From: Aspidiotus rigidus
Lineage: Eukaryota; Arthropoda; Insecta; Hemiptera; Diaspididae
Assembly (NCBI GenBank): GCA_035079385.1
Contig: JAVHKY010000003.1
Coordinates: 18,263,001 to 18,327,000 of the forward strand
Direction of reading: 5' to 3'
Length of the DNA stretch: 64,000 nt
The first letter of the stretch is position 1; each line of letters opens with the position of its first letter. The notes under the pieces were generated by a model. The model worked only from the letters and a program-made list of their open reading frames with translations. It was not told the origin of the DNA and did no database searches. Positions 23,536-35,873 of the stretch are shown here, piece by piece. The translations under genes were made by a program, and so were the position numbers.

Positions 23536-23690
23536 GTTAATAGGGAATCTGTTCTAAGAGGGATTTTTTGAAAAATTCGCCGTGCGCCATCGGCAAAAAA
23601 CTTTAAAAAATTTAGACTCTCGAGCTAGGTATATACAATAGGAGGGGGACTTGGAAAAATGTTCGACTCGAGACCCGCAATATATTGCAT
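23536..23690. repeat. Hairpin-repeat family, left-end fragment
   Basis: It starts TTAATAGGGAATCTGTTCTA, continues with the GCCGTGCGCC block, and includes two diverged 45-bp units (GACTCTCGAGC..., GGAGGGGGACTTGGAAAAAT). No matching right end is nearby. Confidence 0.65.
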
Positions 23691-23778
23691 ATCTGACTCA
23701 TTGAAGGGGCTAGGGCCAATTGGTGTATAAAGCATTGCATTTCTAGTTACTTGAAGGGGCTATCCTAATGTGGGTCAT

Positions 23779-24224
23779 TTAAGGGTGTGCTTTACTTATG
23801 AAAATATACTCGTAAAACATGGTACCGAAAATCACATTTCACTGACGCTCGGATTTCAACGCATCTTTCTGAATAATTGAAATGTTTTCCAGAAAGTTCC
23901 AACCAGGCACGCTATCGAAGCCAAATTTTAAAATTTTCTCCTATACTTTCTCAATTGAATGTTGAAATTGGTAAAAATACGTCTTCTTTCTGACTAGAGT
24001 GAAATTCTTCTAGAGCCAAAATTCAGAATTCTGTTCCGATAACGCCTTTGGTTGAACCCTTCTGTACAGCGATTACAAAGACCGAAAAAATTCGTCGGAA
24101 AATGGAGGCCTGAGAAGTGCCCTTGCAAGATCATTCCTTGTCATTTATTACAAGGACTACCCACGCACGCCCGACAAGCGTCGCACAGTGATTGCTGGCT
24201 TACCGAATTTTTCAGGGTTTTTGG
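23779..24224. mobile_element. Copy 1 of a roughly 508-bp inverted-repeat element, right end lost
   Basis: The left terminus TTAAGGGTGTGCTTTACTTA and most of the body match 29699-30140 in direct orientation (shared blocks CGTAAAACATGGTACCGAA, GGACTACCCACGCACGCCCG). The right terminus seen in copy 2 is absent; the match stops at CAGGGTTTTTGG. There is no long reading frame. Confidence 0.65.
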
Positions 24225-24236
24225 GGAAATTAATTA

Positions 24237-24260
24237 TGACGTCATCAATGACCTTGACCT
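24237..24260. promoter_or_regulatory. TGACGTCA palindrome next to tandem AGGTCA half-sites (possible, in a repeat)
   Basis: TGACGTCA (24237-24244) is the consensus CREB/ATF site. TGACCTTGACCT (24249-24260) is, on the other strand, AGGTCAAGGTCA, which contains the TCAAGGTCA site of the NR5/FTZ-F1 type. The same pairing recurs at 45877 and, with one change, at 46051 and 46211. It sits in repeated DNA, so regulatory function is only a hypothesis. Confidence 0.3.
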
Positions 24261-24997
24261 ACTTTGAAGAAAACTATACAAGCTTACTTAGGTTGAAAAG
24301 GTAGCTTAACATACATAAAATATGTGAGGCTGAAGCGTAAAGGGGTGAACGAGTGGACCACAGCCTAAAATATAGTGTATAGAAGACTGAGACTAGGCTA
24401 AGAGTTACTGGTGCAACCTATCAGCTTGTTAGCCTAACATACTCGAATAATATACTAGAAACTGGACTAAGGTATGTATTTAGTCCGTCTGATACCAAGG
24501 CCAGCCTCGGAAATGCCCGATGACAAACACATGATCCAACCTTTTTCCATAAGTTTTTCTTTTGTGAGCTCTTGCCTCTGGCAAGCAGGAGCCCCGATGC
24601 AATCGCGGAAAAAAAAGTTCTCACCAAAAAAAGGAGTTGTGACGTCACTCAAGATCTATACCTTCTCTGTCTCTTGAGATTTTATTTTTGCATAGCATTT
24701 TTTCAAATTTTTATACAGTCTTCGAAAAAATTTCTTCTTCTCGATACTTCAATAACGGTAATTAACCTACCGCTACCGTGTGTACGAGGTCTCTCAGGTT
24801 CCAGATCTGAGTGGAACAAAGATGCGGATCTCTTGGTTTCCGGATTTTAACATAGAAAAAATCTAGATCTCCTGAGCATTACATCTTGGTAGGAAAAGAA
24901 GCTCCAGATCTTTTGAAATGAATAAATTTTCGTGACATAACAGTCAATGAGGGGAAAAAAAAAGAGACCCGGATACTGAGGCGTATGGCGACTTGTT

Positions 24998-27485
24998 TTA
25001 ATAATAATAATAATAACAACCTTTGATCGGTAGATAATTTGATATCTTAAATTATGTACATAAATATATTTTAAGAACATTACATTATCTACCGGACGCC
25101 CATTTCCGGGCGTAGGTCTCCTCAATTTTCTTCCATCTCGTCCTGTTTTGTGCCTCCCTCATCCACAATATACCTAATTTTTGAACAATATCATGTCTCC
25201 ATCTCGTGGGAGGTCTCCCTCTTCTTCTTTTATTACCATAAGGGGTCCATTCTGTTGCTCTCTTTGCCCAAGTGTCTTTTTTTGTTCTAGCTATGTGACC
25301 CGCGTATTTTATTTTTAGTGGGCCCACAGCTTCTAATACATCCCTTATCCCTGTTTTTTCTCTTATATGTGCGTTCTTAATTTTGTCTTTCTTCTAGTAT
25401 ACTTCTTTCCATTGCTCTTTGCGTAGTTTGGAGACTATGAGCTTGAGCTTTTGTCAAAGACCAAGTTTGTGCACCTTATGTGAGGATTGGCATAACGCAC
25501 GAATGTAGAATTTTGATTTTGGAACTAATTTGCATATTACTTTTAAAGACCTGTTTTAATGACCAGTATCCACTCCAAGCTTTTTTCCTCCTCGTTTGAA
25601 TAATTTCTTTTTTTAACCCTTCTTCAAATGAAATAATTCTTCCAAGGTATGTATATTCATGCACGCTTTCGATTTCCATCCCTCTTAACTATGATATTAT
25701 CTGTAGATTTGTGGTTCATGTATTTTGTTTTTGATATTTATTATTTATTTAATCCAACCTCTTCACAAATTCTTATTAGATCCTCAACCATTCTCTGTAC
25801 TTCTTCTCTACTATTTCTGAACAATACGATGTCATCGGCAAATCTTAAATTGCTCTATCTCTTCCCATTAACATTAATACCACTTTCATCCCAATCTAGT
25901 TTTTTAAATGCCCATTCTGGTATCGCATTAAATAAATTCGATGATAAAGGATCTCCCAGCCCCATTCCTTTCTTGATTTTAAAAGTTTCCCCTGTTTTGT
26001 CCAATTTTACATGAGCAATAGCATTTTCGTACACATTTTTAATGATTTTTACTATCTTTGGGTCAGTTCCCTGTTCTACTATAGCTTGTATTAAGTAATC
26101 GTGTTTAAGAGAATCGAAGGCTTTTCGAAAGTCGATAAAAACAAGGTGTAATTCCACATCATACGCTCTAGCTTTTCCGAGTACTTGACTGATTGCATGG
26201 ATATGGTCAATAGTCGAATATCCCCTCCTAAGACCGGCTTGTTCCTCGGGTTGGTTGCAATCTAATTGATTATATAGGTATCCGGTTTTTGAGAATTTTC
26301 ATGAAGATTTTTCTCATATCCGATGTTAAGCTCAAAGGTCTGTAGTTTTCTAGGTTTTTCTTGTCCCCCTTTTTATGCAGAATAATAATTTGGGCTTCAT
26401 ACCATTGCTTTGGCACTTATCTTCAATTGGGGGACCATCTCATACAGGAATATCTCTATGAAATCATTTTCTAAGCCGTCAGGACCTGATGCTTTCCTTG
26501 TCTTTATCTTTTTGGCTACATGTACTATTTCAGAATTTATTTTCGGAAAAGGCCCCATCGTTTTCCATACCGATTCAAATACTCCATAGTTTTTCTCATG
26601 TTTTCGTTCCTGTTAGTATCATTGAATAAGTTCTGGTAATATTTAGTTGCTTCTCGAATAATTCTATCACTTCCGGTAATTATATTGCCTTCGCTGTCAG
26701 TTAATTTTGCAATTAGTTCGGTTCCCTTATTTAGTTCCCTCCGCATTTTGCGTGTTGACCAAGTATCTTCAATTATTTCTTTTGTTATATTTTCTTCATA
26801 CGTTCCGCAATCCATTCTTATTTTTCTTTTAACCAGCTCACTTATTTCTACAAGCTCAATTTTTTGTTTTTGACTCAATCGTCTAATACTTTTTAGCTGC
26901 TCTCTTTTTTCTAGTAGTTTTTTAGTTTCTTTAGTCAGTTTGTCGTCTGTTGTAGCCTGTTTTTTTAGGATCCGTATTTGTGTATTGTTGTGTTGCAAGT
27001 ATTAGTTATTATTTCGTATAGTTCATGTACGTCTATGGTATTTATTTGGTGGGATGACGGATTTGCACTTGGCTTTTCACTTGGAAAATTTTTTGCACCC
27101 TCTAATTTGTGCTCTGGAATTATGTAGCTTTCTATTTTATTTGATTTTTTACATGTTCTAAACCTATTTCTTTTTGGTATGGTAAGCACACCTCTACACA
27201 TTCTGTGATCAGAAGCAAAGCTGAAACTCGACAAGCAGATATATCTTTAACTATGGATAAGTCGTTTATCAATAAATGATCAATTTCATTTTTTACTTCA
27301 CTATTAGTTGATACCCACGTCCACCTCCTTACCTTTCGTTTTTTGAAGAATATCCCTGCTATCTTCATATTATTTTTGCTTGTAAATTCAATCAAATATT
27401 CACCATTTTTATTTCTTTTCCCTAAGCCGTATTCACCCATAATTAAATTTCTACTCTTTCCTATTCCTACCTTCACATTCCCAGG
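24998..27485 (-). pseudogene. 5'-truncated, frameshifted LINE ORF2 relic
   Basis: On the - strand, successive broken frames give the end of an endonuclease domain (near 27476-27132: KNEIDHLLINDLS, then an ASDHRM motif), a basic linker (26998-26537), reverse transcriptase motif A (FIDFRKAFDSLKHD, near 26140), a GDPLSSNLFN block (near 25930) and a C-terminal KYAGHIAR...RGRPPTRW segment (25327-25085). Frameshifts separate the pieces. The 5' end stops at the endonuclease DWN motif (about 27485), a usual LINE truncation. The 3' end runs to a (TTA)n tail at 24998-25017. It resembles the element at 1662-5740 but is clearly divergent, so it is a related family rather than a recent copy. Confidence 0.8.
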
Positions 27486-29690
27486 CTTGTTTTACTTTAG
27501 TTTATTTTTTGTATTTTCAGATGGGTTAGCTCTACAGTCTGCAATCAATAGCCCTCGTAAAATACTACGGTACGTCCACTCTTGAATAACGAATTTCGAG
27601 TGGAAACTTCATTCAAGTCCCACATCCACTCGTGGACAACTTGACGGTCAGGATTTATTCATCGCACTTACCGATCAATATAGTTCACAGAATGCACTTC
27701 AGGATTAACTCACACGTTTATTCTGTTTCGGTGTAGAGTACCTAAGAGAAAATTAAGAAAATGCATCCCACGACTGACTTCAAGTTTTTTCTGTTTCGAT
27801 GTAGAGTACCTAAAAGGAAGTTGAGAAAATATGAAGAAAAACCGCAAAATTTTGTTGAATCAATGGAAGAGTAATATATATTGTTCACTATATGCGAGAT
27901 TGAAGGACTATCTCGGAGAGAAAATAGATAATAGAATTTATTTGCGATACCTACCTACGCAAATAAACTTGTATGCAGAGAGACGTTGACTACATGCACT
28001 TGACAAACGAATAACTTGACAATATGAATAACGAGTCATCGAGATGGCAGTGCCATTATCGAAAAAGGACAAGAGAAAGAGTGGTTCTAATTCCAGTGCT
28101 ATGGTAACAATAGTTCAATCCTGCTGTCGACACGACATTTGATATCGCACCGATCAATATCACTTTTTTTCTCGAATCATTGAAATTTTCCAAATAAATT
28201 TACAATAATTTGTCGAGTTCTCGCTCCCTACGTATCGCTCCAATTTGAAAACTTTTGGACGCTGCTCGGCCATGAAGGGGCCCAAACTTTTTCATCACCT
28301 TTTTTTTTTTTTTTCACAACCCTGAAGGGAGGAAGACGAAGTCGGATAAATAGATATAAAGACAGAAAAAGAATTAGATAAGTCTACTGAAAGTGAAATA
28401 TTCTATTTATTCCGCTTCCGTCGTTCGAACCACTCCCTAGTGATACAAGTAAACACAGTACATTCACATACTTGTAGACTACGTACCAACACTACCTATA
28501 CTTTTTTCGAACACGAATGATGCAAGAAATAAATGTTATTTCCAAAGGGATATAGTCTAATCTAATTGTTGCAGATACGATATTATTTGTGCACATTTCT
28601 ATCCTCTATTTTTCTGTAATGTATAGTGAGATATATTTGCTATACTTTGTATTGTAGGTAAGCTTAAAGAAGACTTTCTTTTTTTTTTTTTTTTTTGAAA
28701 TTCGACGAATATTTGTATCGAAAATTCAACTTCACGATGTATTATATCTATTTCCATATTTTTAAAGATTTACATAAAGAAGAATGCAAAAGCTCATTCA
28801 AATTACGGTTTATAAATAAAGAAATCCGATTTGGTTTCTTTTTCTTCTTAACTGTGGAAAAATACCTATCAAAAGAAAAGAGTACGTTAAGAAATAAAAA
28901 TGTAACCGCCTTTCAAAATTCAATACGTCCAATATTTCAATCACCGACTATAAAATTTAATATTGATACCACCGAGAGTTTTGATTTGTTTGAAGACTGT
29001 TCTTGCACAATACTTGGTAATAACCATCAGAATGAGATTCTTTATTAGGTACACCTTGAAGAACTCAAATATAAAAGGTGAAAAAAAAATATATATACAT
29101 ATCTAACCATGGCAGTTCTCGATAATTAGGGTTTATTCATAACGATTCTGAAGAGGAATGAAAGATCGAAAATCATAAAGGCAAAAAAATAAATGGAAGT
29201 TTGATATTTGAGAAAATATTGACAGTATAACGAGAACATAACGATATAGCTTGTCAAAATGTGTTGCGAAGAGGAGGAAGACACCATTGCTAGTGCTACT
29301 TCTACTCTTTTAAAATTCTTCTTTCTTGGCTTCCGAGGATACACCTTAAAGTTGAAAGACTTTGGCATTATGCTTATGAGATCTGGACTACTCATGGAAA
29401 TACCGTTAACGGTTCTTATCACGTCTGATGACGTCATCAGTAACCTTGGCCTACTTGAGAGACTTGAAAAAATTTCGACCTTCGCTATTTTGGAACCCGC
29501 AAGGGCTACATTTATATTGTGGGTTAAGCTGACTAGCTCATCCTGCCCTTCAACTATGACGTCATAAAAGACATTGATCTTCTATATTAGGCTAACAAGT
29601 CCCATATATCTTTGTTCTAAATCTCACATACAAAATATACGAGGGTTCACTTTAGGGACTTCGAGAAATTTTGACTTTTGTTACTTTATA
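27486..29690. other. Intronic stretch with no recognised gene
   Basis: No family was recognised. A poly-T run at about 28300-28318 and another at 28679-28697 are visible, as is one TGACGTCA palindrome at 29429-29436 followed by a diverged ACCTTGGCCTAC. Confidence 0.5.
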
Positions 29691-29698
29691 AGTTAGCC

Positions 29699-30206
29699 TA
29701 AAAGAGTGTGCTTTACTTGTCCAAATATGCTCGTAAAACATGGTACCGAAAGTCAAATTTTACTGCTCGAATTTTTAACGGTCTTTCTGAATAATTGAAT
29801 TGTTTTTCAGAAAGGTCCAAACAGGAGCGCTATCGAAGCAGAATTGAATTTTTTTTTTTTTTACTTTCTGACTTGAACGTAGAAATTGGTAAAAATGTGT
29901 CCATTTACTGACGAGAGTGAAATTCTTCTGGAACCAAAATTCAGGATTCTGTTCCGGTAGCGCCTTCGATTGAACCCCTCTGTACAACATTTCCAAAGAT
30001 CGAAAAAATTAGTCGGAAAATGGAGCCCCGAGAAGTGCCCTTGCAAAACCATTCTTTGTCATTTGTTACAAGGACTACCCACGCACGCCCGATGAGCGTC
30101 GCGCAGTGACCGCTGGCTAACCGAACCTTGCAGGGTTTTTGGCGATGTTTATGCAACTTATCGTACACCATTTCGAAGTTTTCGAACAGGTAAAGCACAC
30201 CCTTAA
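29699..30206. mobile_element. Copy 2 of the roughly 508-bp inverted-repeat element, both ends present
   Basis: The left end TAAAAGAGTGTGCTTTACTT and the right end (reverse complement TTAAGGGTGTGCTTTACCTG) form a terminal inverted repeat of about 20 bp. The body matches copy 1 at 23779-24224. It is non-autonomous with no coding capacity. The superfamily is uncertain because I could not fix a target-site duplication. Confidence 0.65.
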
Positions 30207-30209
30207 GCC

Positions 30210-33200
30210 AAATTAGGCTCAGTTTTCTTTTCTTCAGAAAAATCATCATTTTCCATAAAACTTGAAAAAATTGCGCGTACCTTTTTATGGTATCTCGAAG
30301 GGAAGTCGAAATGCAAACTTATGTTTAAGGCTAACTTACAGTTTCTTTATCAGCGCTATAATTTTCATGTTTTCTTGGTTCGTTTGCACTGCTCTTCCTT
30401 TTCCTTCTCCCGTAGGAGGCATGTTGCACTCGGAGAGTACCGCTGCGTCTCGGTCTTGCCATTGTCCATTTCTTGGAGTCTTACCTCTACATCAAGTAAA
30501 ACTCCGTCATTGCATGTTATTCTATTTCTGCATCTCCTTCACACGCTCATTCTCCGTTTGTCTTTCTGCCCATCTTTCACTACTATTCTTGGAAGGCACC
30601 ATGTCCTATTACTGAAACTAGGCTCAACTACTGAGCCCAGCATATTCCTAAAATGTAGTAACCTAGAGTGAGCCAATGAGCCACTCGGCTTACAGTATAC
30701 TTGACATATACCAGGCTAGAAACACAGGTCAAGAGGAACATTGCCGTGACGTCATCATGACCGAGATTGATATATCAAAAGTCGATATGATCGATAAAAT
30801 CGATATATTAAATCGAAGTGTAGCTCAACAATAATAGGGGAAGGAGAGGGAACGAGCTCAAAGCGGGTTTAGCCGAGTTTCAGGAGCAGTCCAAGAACAC
30901 AACTTAAATTGATTTTATCAACTAGTATTGACATAACTTTTGCTCCCACGTAGTCTAAATATTAAAATTTTAGGAAATCAATGATTTTGAAATTGTGAAT
31001 ATCCAATTTTTAATAAAGGTTTTGATCACGGTTTTGATTATTTAATATTAAATTATAATTTTAGTATACCTATTAGAAAGTGATAATGGTTTAGTGTTAG
31101 TATGAAGGTCAACCTTGTACTCTTGTACTCTGTGTTGAAAAGGAAGACACTTCGCATCGATGCTTAGGACATTCAAACAAAAAAAAATTGAGCGGTCAAA
31201 CCTCGGGGAGCCTAGAAATTTTAGATTACCTAAGTGGAATTATTAGTTTTCGTTACTAAACGACCATAATATTTTTCGAATAAAATCTAGACTAAATTCA
31301 CCATTTAAAACGAATATAGTTTTCTTCACTATGCTTTGAACACGTAACTGTTCATATTTATCAAGTGAAAAAACGAACTGAAAGAGATACCAGAGGTAAA
31401 TACAAAAACGGATACAAAGAACACAAACACGAAAATAGAGGTCAATGAATTACAGGTATCTTTTAAACAGCGACGAATAATACAATTTTAAATTACCGCA
31501 GTCAGTTTTGAAGTTCACAGCTTTATCATGAGTCATTATTTTCCTCGAATCTTTCTCTTCTTGATACCTATTGTCTACATGAGCTAAAATAGAGTTATTA
31601 TCAAAATCAAATTTATGGTTGAATATTCTAGAGTCGCGGACCAAAATATTATTAGATGTGGAGGGAATATTGGAACATTTTATGGAAAAACGCACACGTT
31701 CTCGTCAGCCAGTCGGCCTCCGAGACGGAGCAAGCACATGATACCCTGGAGTTAGAATTTCCGTCAATCGTGCAGAAAACACACTAAAAAATAAAATAGA
31801 AATGAGTAACAAGAATCAAAAGCGTGCAGTACACTATGATCGAAAAAGATGCATAAATTACCACAATCTACTAAAAAGAATCGACCACGAAATGATGAAC
31901 GAACGATAAAGCGACCAAAACACGATCAAAATAGGCAAAATTGGACAAATTACCAAAATCGAGAGAAAACAACCGGTAAATGACCTCAATTGACCGAAAT
32001 TATACAAAACCGATCAAAGTAGGAAGAAAAACGACCCGACCACACATGATTTGAAAATCACAAAACCAACAAAAAGTAACCAGGAAACGACCAAAATCGA
32101 TCACAATCAACCAAGAACGTTCAAAATGGACGAACATACGACCAAAATTGACCATAATTGACCCAGAACAAATAACAACGGCCACAAATGACCACAAATG
32201 TTTAAAATGAACCAAAAAGAGCTGAAATTGACCATAAAATGACTAAAGATGATCACAAAAATTACCATAAGCGAAAAAGTCAACCAGAGAAGGGCCTAAT
32301 TTGACCAAAGAAGGAACAGACACGGCTAAAAATGTTGAAAATTGACTAAATATGTATATATGGTCAGAAAATCCTTTAGAAGTACCAAATCCGTCCATAA
32401 ACGCGAAACGTGCAATATCAAATTTCATAGGGTGCCTTCTACACACATTGATCGTCCAGATAGATTTAGACTACCCCTCACAAAAAAAAAAAAAATGAAG
32501 TATCATGAAAATGCTAACTCTAATGATAAGTCTTTGAGGAAGACATATTAGCTTCTGTTTTTGTGACTCTTTGTAAATTTGATATATTTTTTTCACAGCA
32601 TTTTTCCCTAAATATTTCACCTAAATTTTACCTCGATTTCGAGAGGTGTCAGCCATCCGCACTTCCAAAAGTATGTCGAACTTTTTGAGCATTTTTTTGG
32701 ATTCGAGGTTGGCGATCAAAATGGATCTTATAAAAAGGGATACAAACCCTCCGGTCAAAATTTTTTTAGAAATGCCCATTGGGTTTTAACATATTTTATG
32801 TCCTTACTGACCGCACCCTTTTTTCCCAATAAACAAATTTGCAAGTACCACTCTCCTCCGTTAATAGTGGTATCATGCTGTAGGCTTATAGCAGGTCTAT
32901 AATAGGCCTATGCTGAGCTCATACCAGGAATATATACTGTAGACCTATACTAATCTTATATTAGACTTAGTGTTTACTAGGCTATCAGGTGAATGAGAAG
33001 AGTGAGCGAGCTCGATAATAGTTTTATACTATAGGCCAAGAAAGGGCTGAATGAACGAAGTCAGTGAGCCTGAGGGCTATTTAGCCTTAGATATAGTATA
33101 TATAAACCAAGAAGACGTATTTCATATTTTTTGTGAGGAGATGGATATGAAGGGTGGGACACTTTGAAACAAAAGAAGACTTTTTTATGTCTCCAGAGTA

Positions 33201-33260
33201 AGTCAAGGTCACTCTTTACGTTTTTAAAATGACACTCAGCTTTGAGACATATCCATGTCA
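30210..33260. other. Intronic stretch with degenerate short repeats, no recognised gene
   Basis: The region 31880-32340 is built from degenerate copies of a short motif like GACCAAAATTGACC, a decayed minisatellite with strong A-over-T bias. No gene was recognised elsewhere in this stretch. Confidence 0.5.
31880..32340. repeat. Degenerate GACCAAAATTGACC-like minisatellite
   Basis: Variants such as CGACCAAAATCGATCACAAT, CGACCAAAATTGACCATAAT and GAAATTGACCATAAAATGAC follow one another for about 450 bp with irregular spacing. Confidence 0.55.
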
Positions 33261-33267
33261 AAAAAAA

Positions 33268-33600
33268 ACGACGGCTTCCTTAACAAAGTTGAACGAGGAA
33301 CGCAGGGAATCAAATGGGATTTGGTATTGAAAATTCAAGGAAGCCTAGACCTAGATAAAGCTAGTATAAAGAAGGCCTAGACCTACTATAAGCCTAGTAT
33401 AATATAGTTTGAGAGTCTAAATTTTTCTCGAATCTCGAGCTATATATGATGGGTCGAGAGTCTGAATTTTTCTTCGTTCCCCTCCTATCATAAATGGCTC
33501 GAGAGTCGAAATTTTTCCAAGTTTTTTGCTGGACGGCGCACGGCGGACGGCAAATTTCTCAAAAAGCCCCCCATAAAACAGGTTCCCTGTTAAAACATTA
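33268..33600. repeat. Hairpin-repeat family: type B left end and type A right end
   Basis: It begins ACGACGGCTTCCTTAACAAA and has the CAAGGAAGCCTAGACC block of element B. Two diverged 45-bp units follow. It closes with the type A right end, whose hairpin AACAGG-TTC-CCTGTT is at 33577-33591. The mix of ends suggests a recombinant or nested copy. Confidence 0.7.
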
Positions 33601-33615
33601 AACATGATCTTTATT

Positions 33616-33850
33616 AACAGGGAACCTGTTTCATCGGGGGCGGTTCGGAAGAAACGTCCGGTGTCCGGCAAAGCTCGGAGGTCAAAATTTTTATAAGTCC
33701 CCCTCGTATCATATATAGCTTGGGGGCGGGGCCTGTGACGTCACAGTTTGATGACGTCATAGGTCAGCCTTGTAACGTCAAAATCTGATGACGTCATAGA
33801 TCAGTTTTAATAGGCAACCTATTTTATCGTAGGGGTTTTTGGAAAAAATG
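33616..33850. repeat. Hairpin-repeat family copy with repeated CRE palindromes
   Basis: The left hairpin AACAGG-GAA-CCTGTT is at 33616-33630. A second hairpin with changed but still paired stem, AATAGG-CAA-CCTATT, is at 33809-33823. Between them, TGACGTCA occurs at about 33737, 33751 and 33789, together with a GTAACGTCA variant. Confidence 0.65.
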
Positions 33851-33904
33851 TCCGTCGTTCAGCCGGCTGGCAATCAAAAGGTCATTTAGAGGTCGACCTA
33901 CTAT

Positions 33905-34048
33905 CATATGTGACCTGCGACGAGAAAAGGGTGCTCATTGCCCACTGACAAAAATATCATTTTTCTCTGATAAGATGTACAATCAGAGAGAAATGGTGTT
34001 CCTGCCAATGGGTAATGAGCATCCTTTTCTTATCGCAGGTCACATATG
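33905..34048. mobile_element. 144-bp inverted-repeat MITE
   Basis: CATATGTGACCTGCGA at the left is inverted at the right (TCGCAGGTCACATATG). The arms are about 45 bp, with GAAAAGG.TGCTCATT.CCCA shared by both. It lies directly against the foldback element at 34051. It has no coding capacity. Confidence 0.7.
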
Positions 34049-34050
34049 TT

Positions 34051-34966
34051 TATGTCGCAGTCACATGTAATCTATCATTACGCGAAAAGACTAGGCATTA
34101 TGTGTAACGTAGTCAAATAGTGAAATGAAATATTTTCTACAGTAAATGACCAAATTTTCCAGTCATTACGGGAAGTGTCGACACCTATTAGGCAGATACT
34201 GTAATTCGCTATTAGACTGCTGCCGAGATTAGTCATTTCAGGTAATGATCGGATCTCTCGGCCAAGTTGATTATGAGTCAGTTATGAGTATAGAACTTGT
34301 GAAGAGATAGTTGAAGTGTTCCATTATGGTAAATAAAATCTTCCGCCAGGAACAAGTAGAGACAGTGAAGAGGGCGTCACCTGTCCACTTTGCCGTCAAG
34401 AGAAATTTGCCGCCAATGAGAGAAAATATGTCCGCAAGCGCATTAAGGTAGCAGCCACTAAAATAATTGAAACAGCCAGCAAGAAAACTCCCGATTTTAT
34501 GGAAGGTGATAATGTTCTCGCAGTTCCAGAAGTTGATCGAGGTCCGGCAGATCCACCCAATCTTCTGTGTCAAATAATCTATGAACGGAATGGAGTTTTC
34601 CGAGTAGCCTGTGAGCAGGGTATCATCAAAGGCTTTGCATTGAATGTTTTGAACATTTATTTATAGTATTTGTACAAGCTTGAGTCATTACCTGAAATAA
34701 CTGATCTCAGATGCAGTCTACTAGCGAAGAAACTTGAATTACAGTACTTGCAAAAGCCTACAGTCATTACATGAAATGACTAATCTCAGCTGCAGTCTAA
34801 TAGCGAATTACAGTATCTGCCTAATAGGTGTCGACACTTCCCGTAATGACTGGAAAATTTGGTCACTTACCGTAGAAAATATTTCATTTTACTATTTGAC
34901 TGCGTTACATGTAATGCCCAGTCTTTTCGCGTAATGACAAATTACCCCAAGTGACTGCGACATATA
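34051..34966. mobile_element. Foldback element with about 200-bp arms
   Basis: The left arm (34051-34248) and right arm (34764-34966) are inverted copies. Shared landmarks include TATGTCGCAGTCAC at the extreme ends, CATTACGCGAAAAGACT, GGAAGTGTCGACACCTATTA and GGCAGATACTGTAATTCGCT. A partial third copy of the inner arm lies at about 34684-34735. The interior carries a transposase-like coding relic (34337-34666). Confidence 0.75.
34337..34666 (+). pseudogene. KRBA2-like / Ginger-type integrase C-terminal fragment
   Basis: An open frame of about 109 codons, closed by TAG at 34664-34666 and preceded by a TAA at 34334-34336, contains the segment VAATKIIETASKK followed by GDNVLAVPEVDRGPADPPNL. That GDNV...VPxVDRGxxDPxN pattern is characteristic, as I recall it, of the C-terminal part of KRAB-A-domain-2-like proteins and related integrase-carrying elements. 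The upstream CPLCRQE may be the remains of a Cys pair. The catalytic core is missing, so this is a relic caught between the arms of a foldback element. Recognition rests on motif memory only. Confidence 0.55.
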
Positions 34967-35345
34967 CACCTCGGAGGTCGACAATTTTTCCAAGACCCCC
35001 TCCTACTCCTATCATATATAGTTTGGAGGTCGTATCATGTATAGTTTGGAGATAGAAATTTTTCTATCCCTTTCCTATCCCTATCATATGTAGTAGCTTG
35101 GAAGTAGGAATTTTCCCAAGTCCCCCTCCTATCACTTCCTATTGAATGTAGCTTGAAGGTCGACATTTTCCATGTCTCCCTCCTATCATATATAGCTCGG
35201 AGGTCGAAATTTGTCCACGTTCTCCTCCTATCATATATAGCTCCAAAGTCCAGGTCTGTGACGTCACAACCTACATTTTTCAGATCCCACGTGCCCCATA
35301 AAAGAGGTTCCTGCCATCTCTCGTTCAAATCCTTTAAAGAACCCG
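34967..35345. repeat. Hairpin-repeat family, diverged tandem units
   Basis: Five or more units of the type CTCGGAGGTCGACAATTTTT / CCCCCTCCTATCATATATAG follow one another. The stretch also contains a CTGTGACGTCACA palindrome near 35260 and a right end CCCATAAAAGAGGTTCCTGC. It looks older than the copy at 20150. Confidence 0.65.
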
Positions 35346-35873
35346 TGAGTTTTTCTTCGGCTCTGTCAGTATACATTTTTGTTTTGTAGAACTTCCTCGT
35401 CCATTTCTTGACGACTATCACCAAAAAATGTGTATATATTTGATTTTGTACTGACTATTAGTATTCCATTACTCAACGATAGGTTGAGCACAATGGTTTG
35501 GCTAAAAAGTGGGGAGAGAGTCAAGCAGCCAACATATTCTCAACGGTAAAAATGTAAGTTCTAGGAAAACTTTTAAATTGGAATTTTCTAAATTTTGTAA
35601 CAATTCTCTTCGTTTTTCGTGTGTCGTCTGGATTGCCTGAATGTTTTGCACAATTCGACATTATCCAAAATGGATTCTGAATGTTTAGGATGATCTTGGC
35701 TCAGAAAATAACAGATTTTGACACAATATTTACCAATAATATTTATTTTCATTCGTTAAAGGTATTTTTAAATTTTTCCTTTTCTTCCTCGTCATTTTTA
35801 TGAAATCGATATTTCTGTAGAACAAACAAGTTTCCTTTTATTCATTCTATTTCTTCCTTCTTTAATGTTATAG

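Noticed and set aside
33900..34970. Possible CRISPR-like repeat-spacer pattern from the inverted repeats
   Set aside because: The repeats are two-copy and inverted, not regularly spaced direct repeats, and the DNA is eukaryotic.
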